Shown here one piece after another: positions 23,831 to 23,902 of a stretch of DNA of 23,902 nucleotides. Source of the stretch: CAZVWH01 sp964631175 (lineage in GTDB: Bacteria > Planctomycetota > Phycisphaerae > Sedimentisphaerales > Anaerobacaceae); the NCBI GenBank assembly GCA_964631175.1, contig CAZVWH010000038.1, positions 1 through 23,902 of the forward strand. The letters run 5' to 3'. The notes beneath the pieces are model-generated. The model made no database searches. It worked only from the letters and a program-made list of their open reading frames with translations, and was not told the origin of the DNA. The position numbers were made by a program, and so were the translations under genes. Position 1 is the stretch's first letter. Every line of letters begins with the position of its first letter.

Positions 23831-23902
23831 TTACATTTTATTCTTTCTGGTTTGCGTCAAAATCCATTTTGCAATTGTCTCAAGTGCAACCGGAGAGATA
23901 GT
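23831..23902 (-). CDS. C-terminal end of an unknown protein (cut by window end)
   Basis: A minus-strand frame open at the right edge gives 23 residues, ending ISPVALETIAKWILTQTRKN then KM and TAA. It stops 26 bp before the start of the NfeD/SPFH-like ORF in the same direction, as in an operon. Too short to assign. Confidence 0.4.
   Translation of the reverse strand, partial: TISPVALETIAKWILTQTRKNKM

Overview
The window looks like a piece of a planctomycete chromosome, probably from the Phycisphaerae/Sedimentisphaerales side. This is inferred from the mix of PEP-CTERM secreted proteins, several polysaccharide-degrading enzymes, a lipoprotein serpin, a ThiD2-ThiE fusion, rather wide intergenic gaps and many short GC-rich palindromes. 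It was not established by any search. Most genes have moderate GC; the restriction-modification genes are visibly more AT-rich in the lines that were spot-counted.

Layout. Positions 1-5490 hold carbohydrate-related genes: the C-terminal part of a GH115 alpha-glucuronidase, a degenerate tRNA-Arg, a secreted metallophosphoesterase on the minus strand, and a secreted GH31 alpha-xylosidase/alpha-glucosidase with a PA14 insert. Positions 5517-6757 hold a broken peroxiredoxin-like gene that runs into a ThiD2-ThiE fusion for thiamine synthesis. From 6758 to 11003 genes are sparse: a repeat island, a lipoprotein built of heptad-rich ~26-residue units, a 1-kb gap with a promoter and hairpin, one intact PEP-CTERM protein, one degenerate PEP-CTERM-like protein and a stillborn leader-like ORF. 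Positions 11004-16159 carry housekeeping genes (gyrA, holA) and a B12-binding radical SAM enzyme. A GH97 glycosidase and a lipoprotein serpin follow (16299-19748).

The right part (19893-22748, minus strand) is an AccI-like type II restriction-modification pair with its own promoter. It lies directly behind a PadR regulator whose partner gene, which starts by ATGA overlap, stops after 26 codons. This suggests that the R-M pair arrived by, or followed, a rearrangement that cut the partner gene. Right of padR is a strong operator-like dyad, then a repeat-rich stretch. Next comes a 68-residue ORF that looks like the start of an NfeD-like membrane protein joined in frame to the tail of an SPFH/band-7 protein. 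The window ends in the tail of another gene.

How the parts work together. GH115 removes (4-O-methyl-)glucuronic acid from xylan, GH31/PA14 removes terminal alpha-linked xylose or glucose, and GH97 removes alpha-galactose or alpha-glucose. They make a loose plant-polysaccharide side-chain set rather than one operon. The most distinctive sequence signal is a family of short palindromes (TCCGCC-N2/3-GGCGGA). One copy replaces the 5' acceptor strand of the tRNA, and another sits in frame inside holA. Several genes are cut or fused (peroxiredoxin, second PEP-CTERM, padR partner, NfeD/SPFH), so the window records much small-scale rearrangement.
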